Assembly (NCBI GenBank): GCA_038277395.1
Contig: CM076192.1
Span: 12,870,596 to 12,934,595, forward strand
Origin: Dryocosmus kuriphilus
Taxonomy: Eukaryota > Arthropoda > Insecta > Hymenoptera > Cynipidae
Length of the DNA stretch: 64,000 nt
Direction: 5' to 3'
Positions 23,052 through 33,825 of this stretch are shown here, one piece after another. The position numbers were made by a program, and so were the translations under genes. The notes below the pieces were generated by a model that saw only the letters and a list, made by a program, of their open reading frames with translations, made no database searches and was not told the origin of the DNA. How positions within the stretch are numbered: the first letter of the stretch is position 1; each line of letters begins with the position of its first letter.

Positions 23052-23231
23052 ATGGTGAAACTAAAATGCGTTTTTTGCAAAAAAGCGTTTGATAAAATAC
23101 TTTTGTTCTCTCCAGAAAATCTTGAGCAATGTTTTAAAATTCTGGAAATTCGCTTAAAGAAATGTTTCAAAGGAGGCGACGTATCTTTGCTCGTGACAGT
23201 GAATGACCACGATGGTTATCACACAAAGTGT
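23052..23231 (+). CDS. Partial ORF with a C-x2-C ... H-x3-C zinc-binding module, unknown function
   Basis: From ATG 23052 the frame reads MVKLKCVFCKKAFDKILLFS and reaches DGYHTKC about 55 residues later. A CxxC pair near the start, a charged helix of about 40 residues and a Y-H-x-x-C motif form a pattern I associate with uncharacterised arthropod and cnidarian proteins, several of them transposon-linked. After HTKC the usual Y-x-x-F-T continuation is missing, and the frame (to 23318) becomes Phe-rich and implausible. It is therefore an exon with an unrecognised splice site or a broken copy. It lies between the GC-rich blocks at 21776 and 24214 and might be cargo of one element. Confidence 0.35.
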
Positions 23232-23318
23232 CGACCCCTCGCAATTTTTGTATTTTTCAACAGAAATTGTTTCTTTTTCTTTTATTTCACATCAGAATGC
23301 CTTAATAAAAATAGATAA

Positions 23319-24213
23319 CTTTAAGCGATCTTTAGCAGTTAATAATCGTTATTATTATAAAATATTTTATGAACAAAAAAAAATTTTGTCATTTCTGAGA
23401 TGAAAAAATTTATTGTAAAATAAACTACTGTGATTTGCTTCCAGAAATATGTTAAACTATGAATAAAGTATACAACTTCATGTAAGTGAAATAAATTTGT
23501 CTTCCTACCTTTGTCCTTGGAATTTTGTGGAAAAAATCTGCAATGTTTCCAGGTCCCGCGGCTGTCCGTTTTTTAATTTGTTATTCATAATTATTAATTA
23601 ATAATCATAAAATCACACCGTGAAAAAAAAGCGAAAACGTCAAATGAGTAGATATAGTTCTGTAAATTCAAGAGGAAAACTATTCGAACGAACTCGTCGA
23701 ATGCTTGAATTCTAATGACTAATTTGCAATACCTGTGACAACAAGTCCATATTCATAAATGAATTTGTCTGAGAAATACACTCATTTCATTGGCCCTTAA
23801 AGTTAAAATGGGATCATAAATGAAGATTGTACAACTTGGCATGTTATTTAGAAGAATATAAATTACTATAAGTCTCGTAGTTAGAATTTTCTAAATTTTA
23901 TAATCAACTTCAAAGATTCGATTGTTATGCAGTTGTCCTGGAATAAGGATCAATGGCACATCAGTCATGTAATAAATTTATTTCAATTCTTGATGTTTTA
24001 GAATCTAGATCTAGAGTCTTATCTCATGGCTTTAGGTTTTATCTTAAAATTAGATGTAAAAGTCACGAGTTTATTGTATTCATTTCCAGGTATGGCGTTT
24101 TGTTTCTATTATGTATCTATCCCTTTTAGCAGTTAGTGCTAATGGCAATATGATGACCGCCAGAACGGTCAGAGGATATAAGGATCCACCATCATGGATA
24201 TACAAGAAAACTT
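23319..24213. other. Intergenic DNA, nothing recognised
   Basis: AT-rich sequence without coding evidence or paired ends. Confidence 0.4.
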
Positions 24214-24332
24214 GAGGGTAAACGAGCAGGGGCATCCGCGGGGAGCCTTATGGATTTGCCCTCGTGATCGCCCACGTGGGGCCCTCACGAAGGCAACCAT
24301 TCGGAAGAGGGCTAAATGGGGCTTTTTCCACA
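24214..24332. repeat. GC-rich block, inverted relative to 21776-21985
   Basis: Contains GGGGCATCCGCGGGG, ATGGATTTGCCCTCGTG, GGGGCCCTCACGAAGGC and ends TTTTTCCACACG, the complement of the start of the block at 21779. Word content and terminal motif are shared, although the exact order differs. Confidence 0.5.
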
Positions 24333-25275
24333 CGGGTTATGAAAAAAATGTACATTAGCGATTTTTGCAAAACTGAGAATTGCAAATTTTAAACATTTAT
24401 TTTAGCTACAAAGTACCTCAGGATATTGATCGATCGATTTCAAATTTTACGCAGATTATGAGGGGCCCAAAATGAAACTTTTCAGTGCTACTCTGTTTTT
24501 GATTTCCAAAATTTTTTTGTCGGCCCACTTTAGTGGAGAATCTCGAAGGTTTTATTATAACGAAACCTCTAATTCTTGTTGCATCCTCGGGGACCCTGAG
24601 CTCGTAGATGACAGTGCTCCCAAACGGAGCTGCCTGCGCGCGCATCATTTTGGCTTATCGCTGGAAAAATTCTTGCATTGTTCAAAATTTATTAATTAAT
24701 TCGATCGTACTCCATTCATTTGGCGTCGTTTCATGGACGAAGGACAAGCTCACGGCCCTCGACATATCTACGTGTTAGGTTATGCATATTCAGAAGAGCG
24801 TGCATATCAAGTCGTCTTTTCCGCGCTTGTACATCCCCCAGATCGCCTAGGCGGGCGCGGACTTTTGAATCTTCAGTGTCTTCATTACGGAATTGTTCTT
24901 CGTACAACTTACATCATCGCAAAGGGAAGAGATCCTCTCCTGGCAGTAAGGTTTATATTCCACTTTAATCCAATACTCCCAATCTTCCGCTTGAATTTAA
25001 TTTATCAAGTAATAATCCGAATAATCCGTTGACTTTTTTATTTAAAATTATTTTTAAATTCAGTTCAATTTTCATTTCTTATATTCTTCTTAATTTCTTG
25101 TAACTGTTATGTAATTTATTGTATCCGAATAATCCGATGATCTCTTGAGTAAACTTGTTTCTTAGTTCCTTTCAATTTTCCTTTTGTCTTAATTGTTTGT
25201 AGATATTAATCAAATTATTAAAGATAGCACTAATAATTTATAACTCTGAAGTAAAAAATTATTTTAAGCCAATCA
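24333..25275. other. Intergenic DNA with unsupported small frames
   Basis: Frames near 24472-24699 and 24733-25032 overlap one another and show no recognisable domain. The first begins with a hydrophobic stretch but has no other sign of being a secreted peptide. Codon-like bias is absent. Confidence 0.35.
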
Positions 25276-25581
25276 AATCAGGTGATTGTGAGAAAATACC
25301 TAGACGTAGTATTTAGTAATCGTGGGATAGGTCACAGAGGAACTATTGAGTGGTCAGCCAGGTCCCCTGATCTGACTCCACTTGACTTTTTTCTTTGGGG
25401 CTACATAAAAAATAAAGTGTACGTTACTAAGCCACGAGATTTAGAAGATCTAAGACAAAAAATAGTCAAAGCTTGCGCTGATATTATACCTGATATGGTA
25501 AGGAGTGCGATAGAAAATTTTTATGTCCGTCTAGGAATCTTCCAGGATTTCGGTGGAGAACATTTTGAACACAGGTTGTAA
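25276..25581 (+). pseudogene. mariner-type transposase, C-terminal fragment
   Basis: The frame contains the signature SPDLTPLDFFLWGYIKNKVY, which includes the third catalytic acidic position of the DDE/D triad (PLD) and the following FLWG helix seen in mariner-like transposases of insects. The remaining C-terminal helix ends with GGEHFEHRL, matching the usual end of such proteins. Everything upstream (paired-like DNA-binding domain, first two acidic residues) is missing, no ATG start exists, and no terminal inverted repeats are seen. It is a dead fragment. Confidence 0.8.
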
Positions 25582-25583
25582 GC

Positions 25584-25912
25584 CTTGCCTTAATTGGCCG
25601 AGATCGTTAGCCTTGTTTTAACTGGACGGACCATCTCCTTGCCTTAACTGACTGGGATCGTTAGCCTTTCCTTAACTGAACGGACCATCTCCTTGCCTTA
25701 ACTGACTGGGATCGTTAGCCCTGCCTTATTAATTGGATGAACCATCTCCTTGCCTTAACTGACTGGGATTGTCAGCCTTGCATTAGCTGGACGGATAATC
25801 TCCTTGCCTTAACTGACTGGGACCGTTAGCCTTGTCTTAACTGGCCGGGCCATCTTCTTGCCTTAACTGGCCGGGATCGTTAGCTTTGCCTTAACTGACT
25901 GGGATCGTTAGG
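25584..25912. repeat. Minisatellite with alternating 28- and 26-bp half units
   Basis: About twelve half units alternate between type A (CCTTGCCTTAACTGACTGGG followed by ATCGTTAG) and type B (CCTTGTCTTAACTGGACGGA followed by CCATCT), giving a higher-order period near 54 bases. The array begins directly after the mariner fragment stop codon. Two A units in a row end the array. Confidence 0.9.
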
Positions 25913-26379
25913 AGGTACCCTACAGTGACTGTAATTTTTCAAAATTCTTGAAAAAATCTTTTTAAAATGACTTTGAAAGCCTGGTTCAAGGCCAAGAGCA
26001 TGATTATGGATAAAGCCACACTTGAAGATAAAATTTCCTGCTCTTTCCAAATCCGTAGTAAAAAATGGGGGTTCCCATTTAACAAAATTAAAAGGGGTTC
26101 CCATTTGAAAAAACAAGTTTGTCCTTGGAATGACCTTGAAGGTCATGGACATGTTTAAAATCATTTGCTTTGCTTAAGTTACTTAATTGAAGATAAATTA
26201 CCTTAGTTGATTCGTGAATCAATGTTAACCTTTTAATTAAATAATATATGAAATTGGAAATCAACGATTTAATGCTTTTGTTTATTGATTGACTTAATAA
26301 CTAGATGCGTCACAAAAGACGACAGAAAGATGTTGATCGAATAAAAAAAACAAAAAAAAAACCGATCCGATCTAAGGTA
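25913..26379. other. Intergenic DNA with short repeated phrase
   Basis: The phrase GGGGTTCCCATTT occurs twice (about 26068 and 26095) in a block that resembles degraded dispersed repeat sequence. No gene was seen. Confidence 0.35.
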
Positions 26380-26530
26380 TATCGAATATCGGATTTTCGG
26401 CATTCGATGGACGTACAGATCGAAACAAATAAAACTGATTCTGCGTGGCGTGCATCAAATGTCGGTTTTTCGTCATTCGATGGCTGGCCGATTGAAGCGA
26501 ATAAACCGATATTCGACGCGCGGGTGATAA
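26380..26530. repeat. Two-copy degenerate tandem repeat, about 70 bp
   Basis: Two adjacent copies share the pattern ATCGGATTTTCGGCATTCGATGG / GTCGGTTTTTCGTCATTCGATG, then GATCGAAACAAATAAAAC / GATTGAAGCGAATAAACC, then a CG-rich end. Frames crossing it on both strands are not supported. Confidence 0.5.
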
Positions 26531-26717
26531 AATTGAATAAACAGATCTGCAAATGAAACGCATAGAATCGAAAATCGAATCGTTCGATCCGACAAATGCG
26601 CACCAGAGATCGCACAAGTGAGATCCGCGTTGAGAAGGGAGTAGAATTGCCAGGTTAGGCCTCCGCACTAAAACCACCTCCCTTTTTTTTCTTGCCAGAG
26701 ATCCCCCGCAACCGTTT

Positions 26718-28225
26718 TCACGTTACTTCAAGGGGTGCCATTTTCTTCGCTGTATCCAGCATCTCCTCTCTTGGTGTACTCGCAGGGTTTTCGCCTATCT
26801 GTGGGAGTTGGGCGGGGTTTACCATATTCTGGCATTCCACCGCCTTGTGGCCGTCCTTGTAACATCTCCAACAACCTTTACTGCGGTCTTCTGCTGCGCA
26901 CTGTCGGGCAACGTGCCCAACATCGTGACAACATGACATCTGTAGCACCAGGTTTCAGGACCGTGCTCCTTCACCCGGTTGTTCACCCACCCGACCTTCA
27001 GTTGGACGGTCTTCTCCAGTTTCGCAGCAGGAGCCGCATCCAGCTCAACAAGTGCTAGGATGCAATCCCTGTTGATCCGCTTAGTGAGGTTTATCCTCTG
27101 CAGAGAATCAGTCTGGTCCTTTAGGGCTCCTGAGGATCTTCACCACTTCGGTGACCTCCGCTGTCTCGACGAGGTCGTAAACTACAATTTGGGCTTTTGG
27201 GACATGGTGTAGAACACTCCCTTTTTGTCCAAGGGATTTTGAGATGGCCTCACAAAACTGTTGCCTCTCCTCCGTCTTGGCCCCAAGCTGGATAAGGGCA
27301 TCCTCCGTCCGCGTCTGTCTGATGGTCTTGAGGGTGACGCCATCGTCCTCAGGCTTGATTTTGTTCTGGATGTCCTTAAGGACATCCGCATAAAACTTTC
27401 CCAAGGCTGACGTGATGGTCACGGCCTCCTGGAGGGTTTTCCTCCTTTTTTTTTCAGGACGCCCTGTCCCTTAGCGGGCATTTTGCTCCTGAGTGGCATC
27501 ACATCCTCCTCAAGGTTTAGTCTCAACTGATCGTGTTTCGTGTAATTCTCGATTTTGCCAAAGAATGCTCGATATGCATCACTATACTCCTCTTCCTAAC
27601 GACATTTGACCATGCAACGCTTTCCTGGGTCCTCGTCTTCTTCAAGGCCGGTTTCCCCAACCTGGATCCGCTCGATGGGTGAGGGTCGTTTCTCTCTTCC
27701 TCTTGCGTCTGTCGGTCGCTTCCTTCGGCGTTGCCTGTGGCTCTGTATGCGTAGAGACGGATGCCATATTCTCCCTGATGCTCGAGCGTAAGATACCTCT
27801 CTTTTCTCTCCTTTCTTATTCTTTCCTTTATGACTGTTGAACGGCTCTTCGTAATATGCCAAAACACACCTGAGGCCTCTTACCACGTGCTTCAGTTGCG
27901 CATTTATTCCATTGTATTCTTTACCCCATTTTTCAACTTCGGGTTTATGCTACTCTCTGCCTTACAGAGCTTCTCCATCTTCCTCAGGCTCACGTGCATC
28001 TCGCTGTATCTTTTTACCAGTTCGTCCTGCCTGTCCAGAAGTAGACTTTTCATTGTCGCACCACCCGACCTGTCTGTTCTCTCGTCTTTCACCACATTGA
28101 AGCTGTTTCTAAAGTCCAGCTCTTCTTCAGCACAGATATCTTGTCTCCATCTCCGTTTTCTGTCGGGAAACTCTATGTCAAATGTTTCACCAGCGTATCG
28201 TACGTGGAGGAGTGGGCCGAAATAG
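26718..28225 (-). pseudogene. R1-like non-LTR retrotransposon ORF1 (gag-like), frameshifted
   Basis: Minus-strand frames follow one another: 28095-27904 (short helical N-terminal part), 27867-27523, 27422-27108, and 26948-26718. The third reads SALGKFYADVLKDIQNKI with RRTR-like and ELG..TE..QF motifs, typical of the R1/Jockey-type ORF1 central domain. The last holds CCHC knuckles (GHVARQC, then CWRCYKDGHKAVEC). The first knuckle, CYRCH, lies in another frame just upstream, so at least one frameshift separates them. ORF1 proteins of this kind bind the element RNA. No ORF2 (endonuclease, reverse transcriptase) follows; the element stops near 26700. Confidence 0.75.
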
Positions 28226-28620
28226 TTGGGAACGGGTATAACCTCAGATCGCTATCCTACTCCAGTTCTCTAGGACACAACCTTCGTTCAACCGTTCCCT
28301 GAATGCACGGACGGACCATACTCGCCCGCAGCACTGCAGGTTCTGATGAATGCAGCCACGTCGCACTCCTCGATCAAGGCCCGAAGGGGCCGGCTCCAGT
28401 TGCACGGTTGCAACTTAAATCTCGGCAGAGCAAGCTCACAGCAGCTCCTACATCTAGCCGGCGGAAAGACCGGGCATGGTTCGGAGCACTGTCAGTGGGC
28501 TCCGACCGTCACCAATCGTACGTTCCTCCCTCTTTTTCCAGCAAGCATTTCCCTATTCAACACCTGGGGACGCGCAAAGTAGGGGTAACACCTCCCCTCC
28601 ACCGAAGATGATTGTGCACA
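28226..28620 (-). other. Probable 5' leader of the R1-like element
   Basis: GC-richer sequence upstream of the ORF1 remnant on the minus strand, with base composition unlike the AT-rich DNA that begins at 28630. Frames on the plus strand here have no recognisable similarity. Assignment as leader is by position only. Confidence 0.35.
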
Positions 28621-28969
28621 GTGGGGCATAATGCTGAAAAAATGTTCAAAATACGATTCTGGCTAACATTCTCAACCGACTTAATTTTTTTTTTTTTAAT
28701 TGAAGAAAGCTAAATTCATAAGAGATCGCTTTGACCCGATTTTAAAAAAATTGTCTTCAAATTTTCTTTATTTAAACATGAAGTTTGAAAAAATTGTTAA
28801 TTTTAAGATATGGATGCAATAATAACACTTCAGCCCTTCGTAATACGCGATATTAATATGTAAACGATAAATAAACTTTCTGAAAGTACTAATTAGTAGT
28901 TATATATAAATAATTTGTTGTAAACAATTGTATTGTTATAAACAATGGAAGATTTTTAATGACTTAGGA

Positions 28970-29932
28970 CAGGGTTCTCCAAAGTGAGCTTCCTGAGCTT
29001 CGGGAGCTTCGAAGCCAGTAGGTGGAAGCTCCTCTGTTTTGACCCCAAACTGTCAAAATTCTTTACCTGAGTCGAAATTCCTTTAGTGTTGCTTCTTACA
29101 GAAAAGGGAGCAAATAAACCGGACCCTCAGTTTCATTAGAAATTTCACGCTAAGGTTTAGAATTACGAAATAAAAATTTAATTGTAGTTAGTTTGCTATT
29201 ACTAAACTAAATAAAATATTTATTACAATTTATAGAATAATTATTTAATATTAAAAATCTTAAAAGAAAAGTGTTCGGAAATATTAAAAATTTACCGTTC
29301 AAGTTAGACTTGAAGTTTATCAAAAGATATCTTAATTATATAATATATATAATACCAAGGAAATTATATTTTCATAAATTAATGTAAAATACTAATAATA
29401 ATGTTCACACTTTGCGCTGAAAATGTTAAGAAATCTTTTCTGTAAGTCTTTAATTTAAGAGATTTTTCCCAGTTTAATGTTCAATTCTTGTGTATTAATA
29501 TTTCCTGTAATTCGATAAAATTTATTTTTTGTAAAAATGGCTTCATTAAACTTTATAATATTCTTTCTTACGCAAATTTATGTGTCTTCAAATTTATAAC
29601 AATTTATTTGTTATTAACCAATTTTGTTAGTAAGTCAGTAAAAATTTATACAAAAATTATATTATTAATTTTGGAAAAATTTAATCATAAACAATTATCA
29701 ACATTTTTTAATTTTAAATAAAATACTTTTTCTTGTTAAGTTATGCCAGAAAAAAGGCTTCGTCCTGAGTTTAGGAATTAGTTATAGGTTTACGAAAACC
29801 GAGCCCTTTCAACTAAGCCTTCCTTTCAAGGGGTCATCAATTTTGAATCAGTTTTCCGACGAAAAAAACTCGGAGCATCGAAATTTGGGTCGGAGCTTCG
29901 AGATCGGGCTACACCTGTGGATTCTGGAGACG
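28970..29932. mobile_element. Non-autonomous hAT element, about 960 bp
   Basis: The left end CAGGGTTCTCCAAA and the right end (complement CGTCTCCAGAA) are related but differ by about four bases at the very tip. The octamer ACTTAGGA is duplicated on both sides (28962-28969 and 29933-29940). Subterminal regions carry GAGCTTCG-type words on both sides. The AT-rich interior lacks a transposase. Confidence 0.75.
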
Positions 29933-29974
29933 ACTTAGGATATTTATGACGTGATTTTTGTCTTTAATCTAATT

Positions 29975-30550
29975 ACAAATGATAGTGAAACATTAAGCGA
30001 TAAAATAAATTAGATATCTTATTGTTATAAAGTAACTCAATAAACATTCGCAATTTGAGTAATTTTTCAATGTTTCTCATATTTTTTTTAAAAGTGTTAT
30101 ATTTAAATTGTCGGTAATAATTCAGTAGAGTACATTATCATTTCATGACAAATGTGATTGTTATAAACAAATTGCATAAAAAAATTCGCAGTTTAAGAAA
30201 TTTTTTAGAGTTTTAGGAACTTTTTTTTAAAACAAGCCCAGCTCAGGTTGCCAGTCATAATTCAGTGAAGTACGTTTTCATTTAATGAAAAATGTGATTG
30301 TTATAAACAAACTGCGTAAACAAATTCTCAGTTCGAGCAATTTTTTAGAGTTTTGGTTACTTTTCTTAAAGCGTACCTTGATTGGCTTTCCAGTGATAAT
30401 TCAATGAAGTACATTGTCATTTCATGATAATTGTGATTGTTATCAACAAATTGCGTAGACAAATTCTCAGTTTGAGCAACTTTTTGGAGCTTTGGGTACT
30501 TTTTTTAAGCGTGCCTTGCTCAGCTTTGACAGTCGTAATTCAGTGAAGTG
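29975..30550. repeat. Tandem array of about four 140-bp units
   Basis: Units start with ATTCAGTGAAGTACATT at 30120, 30260, 30399 and 30538 (spacing 140, 139 and 139 bases); a more diverged unit precedes from about 29975. Each contains TGTGATTGTTATAAACAAAT, CAGTTTGAGCAATTTTTTAG and a T-rich end. It is wedged between a hAT and a foldback element. Confidence 0.9.
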
Positions 30551-30601
30551 AATAGTGTGTTGCATTTTTTAAAATAAAATCAAAATGAATATCACTCTTA
30601 A

Positions 30602-32873
30602 GGCTGTTGTCCGAGATTTCGAAAAATAGGTTAGAAATGTGATGTCGCTCAAATTCGATCTGTTCTCAATCTTCCTAGATAAATATCTTAAACAGGCATT
30701 TTGCAAAGATTTCCTCAACCCGGAAGGGGTTTCATGGTTGTATGAGGGGGGCAGCGCCGGCCCTGGGTTAGAGCGAGAGGAGTGGCTGCTCTAGGCGCCA
30801 GATGGCAAGGGGCGCCAAAAAGCCAAATGCGAAAAACAATTTCCAGCGCAAAATAAAATTTTTATGGCGCCTTTTGAGGGGAGCGGGAGCAGTGTTCAAT
30901 AAGTGTTGATATTTGCAATAAAACTTGATTTTTGAAAACTTGGGAATTATTATTTATTTAACATAAAACCGAAGTAGAATTTACGTGAAGTGAAAGCGTC
31001 GACCAAAGGGCGCCGAAAGACAATCTTGCTCTACCCTGATCAAAAGCTAGGGCCGGCGCTGGAGGGGGGATTACTAGATAGTTTTCCGGGAAAAATAAAA
31101 ATATCTTTACTAAAATACGATAGTGGAAAAGTGTCAAAATGAGGGGAAGTAGAGAAAGGGTTCCAATGGTAGAAGGAGAAAGCGATACTTACGAGCTGTA
31201 AATGATTATGTTAGGGACTGGAGAAACACTGCAACTGCACTCGCGACAAGGCAGCACTTTTTTCTTTTCAGCGCATTTCTCATTTTGCACAAAAAGCCAC
31301 ATTCCATGTGAAAAACATTAAAAGTACAAAAATAATTATATGCAACAAATGGGGTTATGACAGAATTTGACAGTCGATGGCGCTTATCCCATCAATCCCG
31401 GTTGCCAAAATGCTGTTGGTAATGTCGCATACCCGGATGGTGCTCCCGCCTGACGATGCGACGGGAGGAATTTCAAATTTGAAACACAATTGTATGGTGT
31501 AAATGTCAATGTAACATTGTTATCTTGTGCAGAAATAAGTAAAAAATTCCGCTTTAAAGTATTGCTCAATATTGAATAAAATTATTTATCTTGTCATAAA
31601 GTGGATTTTGTTTACTTCAAGAGTTGATCATATATCAGGAATTACCCGCAGAATTAATTATTAGGGACAATTTTCTTTGCTGTTGAAAATCTTCAAATTA
31701 TGCGATGAAAAATGGATTATTATGACAGATTATGCGAGGAAAATCTGTGGATTATGCAAAAATGTGCGATGAAAAGATAAGAACTATAAGCTGAAAGGCG
31801 AGTTGATCACAAAAATTTGTATTTTGAGTTTTCAGAAAAAAAGTAACATTTTCTTGATTATTTCGAAAACTAATAGAGTTATCGTATTTTTTTAGAGGAC
31901 TAAATTATGCGCAATCATATTTCCTATTAGGATATGTAATTCAAAAATTAAAATTTGACCCGAAAAAAATATCTTTCAGGGGCAAGCTGAAACGACGACA
32001 TTTCGGGCGTTTCTCACGAAGTGAGGAATATTGTTGTTCTAAAGCGAGAATAGGGTTTTCAGTACTTACCTTATTTATACGATTTTACGTGATGCTTCTT
32101 CTGCGATATTGTATTTTACAACATTATATGTAAGTGCGAGTCAATATAGACAATATAAGTGTTCCTATATTTTTTGAAAAGAAATATTGTACTAACAAAG
32201 GTAAAAACTTGTTCTTTTTTATTTTATAAACTTAAAAATGTAATAATACCCATATTTATGATAAAAAATAGATTATTTTCAGCTTCTAGTTTCATTTTTT
32301 CATCGCATATTTTCGTGTAATCCACAGATTTTCGTCGCATAATCTGGCATAATAGTCCATTTTTCGTCGCATAAGTAGAAGATTTTCAACAGCAGAAAAA
32401 ATTGTCCGTAATAATTAATTTTGAGGGTAACTCCTGATGTATGATCAACTCTTGAAGTAAGCAATATCCACCTTTATGAAAAGATAAATAATTGCATTTA
32501 ATATTGAACAATACTTCAAAGAGGCATTTTAAAATTATTTCTGCACAAGATAACAATATTACAATTCGCATTTACACCAAACAGTTGTATTTCAAAGTTG
32601 AAATTCCCGCCGTCGCGTCATCAGGCGGCAGCACCATACGGGTATGCGACATTACCAACAGCATTTTGGCAGCCGTGGTTGGCGCGACGAGCGCGATCGA
32701 CTGTCAAATTCTGTCATAACCTCGCTTGTTGCATACAATTATTTCTGTACTTTTAATGTTTTTCACATGGAATACGGTTATTTTGTGCAAAATTTGAAAT
32801 GCGCCGAAAAGAAAAAAGTACTGCCTTGCCGCGAGTGCAGCATTGCAGTGTCTCTCCAGTCCCCTAGCATAAT
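30602..32873. mobile_element. Foldback element FB-A copy 2, larger form
   Basis: Starts after TTAA (30598-30601) with GGCTGTTGTCCGAG, matching the start of copy 1 at 1105. The left arm runs to about 31790 and the right arm from about 32280 to 32873, leaving a loop of about 490 bases. Compared with copy 1 it keeps an extra arm segment that carries repeated TTATGCG(A)NGAAAA words (31695-31775 and, inverted, 32297-32375); copy 1 lacks this and looks like an internal deletion of the same design. The right outer end is cut off at about 32873, where a hAT transposase fragment begins. A 310-bp hAT MITE is inserted at 30752. Confidence 0.75.
30752..31061. mobile_element. 310-bp hAT MITE nested in the foldback element
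   Basis: Perfect 13-base terminal inverted repeats CAGCGCCGGCCCT are flanked by an exact 8-bp duplication GAGGGGGG (30744-30751 and 31062-31069). The interior has short GGCGCC words and no coding frame. Copy 1 of the foldback element shows the uninterrupted site, which confirms the insertion. Confidence 0.93.
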
Positions 32874-32878
32874 CATCA

Positions 32879-33240
32879 TCAATATTCATCAATACTACTT
32901 GCTATGAGTTTAACGATTGCTTGGATAATCTTATTAATGGCTAATTTAGAGAGAAATGTTAACAATGATCCTCTGCCTTTACCGCCTTTTTGGGAGTCAT
33001 GAAGTGTTTTACTGTTCTCAGTACATTCTTTCAAATTAATATCATATTTGCTGAAAAGGTCAACAAGTTCCAAAAAGTTTCCATGGTCTACAGACATGTG
33101 CTCCATACTATATGCAGCTTCTAGCTTATCGCATCTATAACTTAGGCCTCGTTTCCCAATAAATTTAACAATGTCTATTATTCGCAGTAAAATTTCTCTT
33201 CTTTTCCGTGCTTGTGCTTCTCTAATATAATTAACAATAG
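32879..33240 (-). pseudogene. hAT transposase fragment (ZMYM1-like)
   Basis: Read on the minus strand from about 33240 there is an open frame through ILLRIIDIVKFIGKRGLSYR and, about 20 residues later, VDHGNFLELVDLFSKYD, ending at a stop near 32879. The pattern F-I-G-K-R-G-L-S-Y-R followed by H-G-N-F-L-E matches the segment after the TTF zinc finger in ZMYM1-like hAT transposases. The catalytic core that should follow is missing, because the frame ends where the foldback element begins. A TTATATTAG just upstream could be a splice acceptor. Its sequence differs from the transposase at 16321-18824. Confidence 0.65.
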
Positions 33241-33825
33241 AAATGTTTAAGTTAATGATTATGAAAAATAAAATATATTTGACAATTAAGTATTATTTAT
33301 CTTAATTTAAAATTTAAATAAATTAATAGTGTTGCATAAATATATTTTTCCTAATTATTAAAAATGTCAAATAAGTCAATAACAATAATTATGACAAAAA
33401 GAAAATATTAATCAAAGAAAATATATTGTTTGTGATGAATCTGAATTTAGAAGATAGCAGACAATTTTTATTCGAAATTTATACATTTAGATATATTTAA
33501 TTGACTTACGTTTAATTACTTTTTGATGATAGTATGGAAAAAAATAAATTTTAAATATAAGTATGTATAAAAAGTATTTAAAATATGAGTACGAACACGA
33601 AATCGTATTTAAATAACTCTTTGCAAATACTTTTACTCGAATACTTATCAAACATGATATTTAATAGCACTTCTTAATGAAAAAATATTTAAATATTGTA
33701 ACCATATTTCAAATTTTCCGCTATTTTTTCATAATCTAGATTATTAATTTCTGAACACATAGCTTGGTTTATCAAGTCATGTGACATCAGCATCTGCCCG
33801 ATTTGCCATATGGCTAGTCCGGGCC
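33241..33825. other. AT-rich DNA, nothing recognised
   Basis: Very AT-rich sequence without coding evidence; possibly intron or flank of the hAT fragment next to it. Confidence 0.35.

Noticed and set aside
24472..24699. 75-codon frame with a signal-peptide-like start
   Set aside because: No homology, overlapping frames on the other strand, and no conserved cysteine spacing; considered chance.
26305..26677. Three overlapping frames of 83-101 codons on both strands
   Set aside because: They arise from the degenerate tandem repeat and show no conserved domain.
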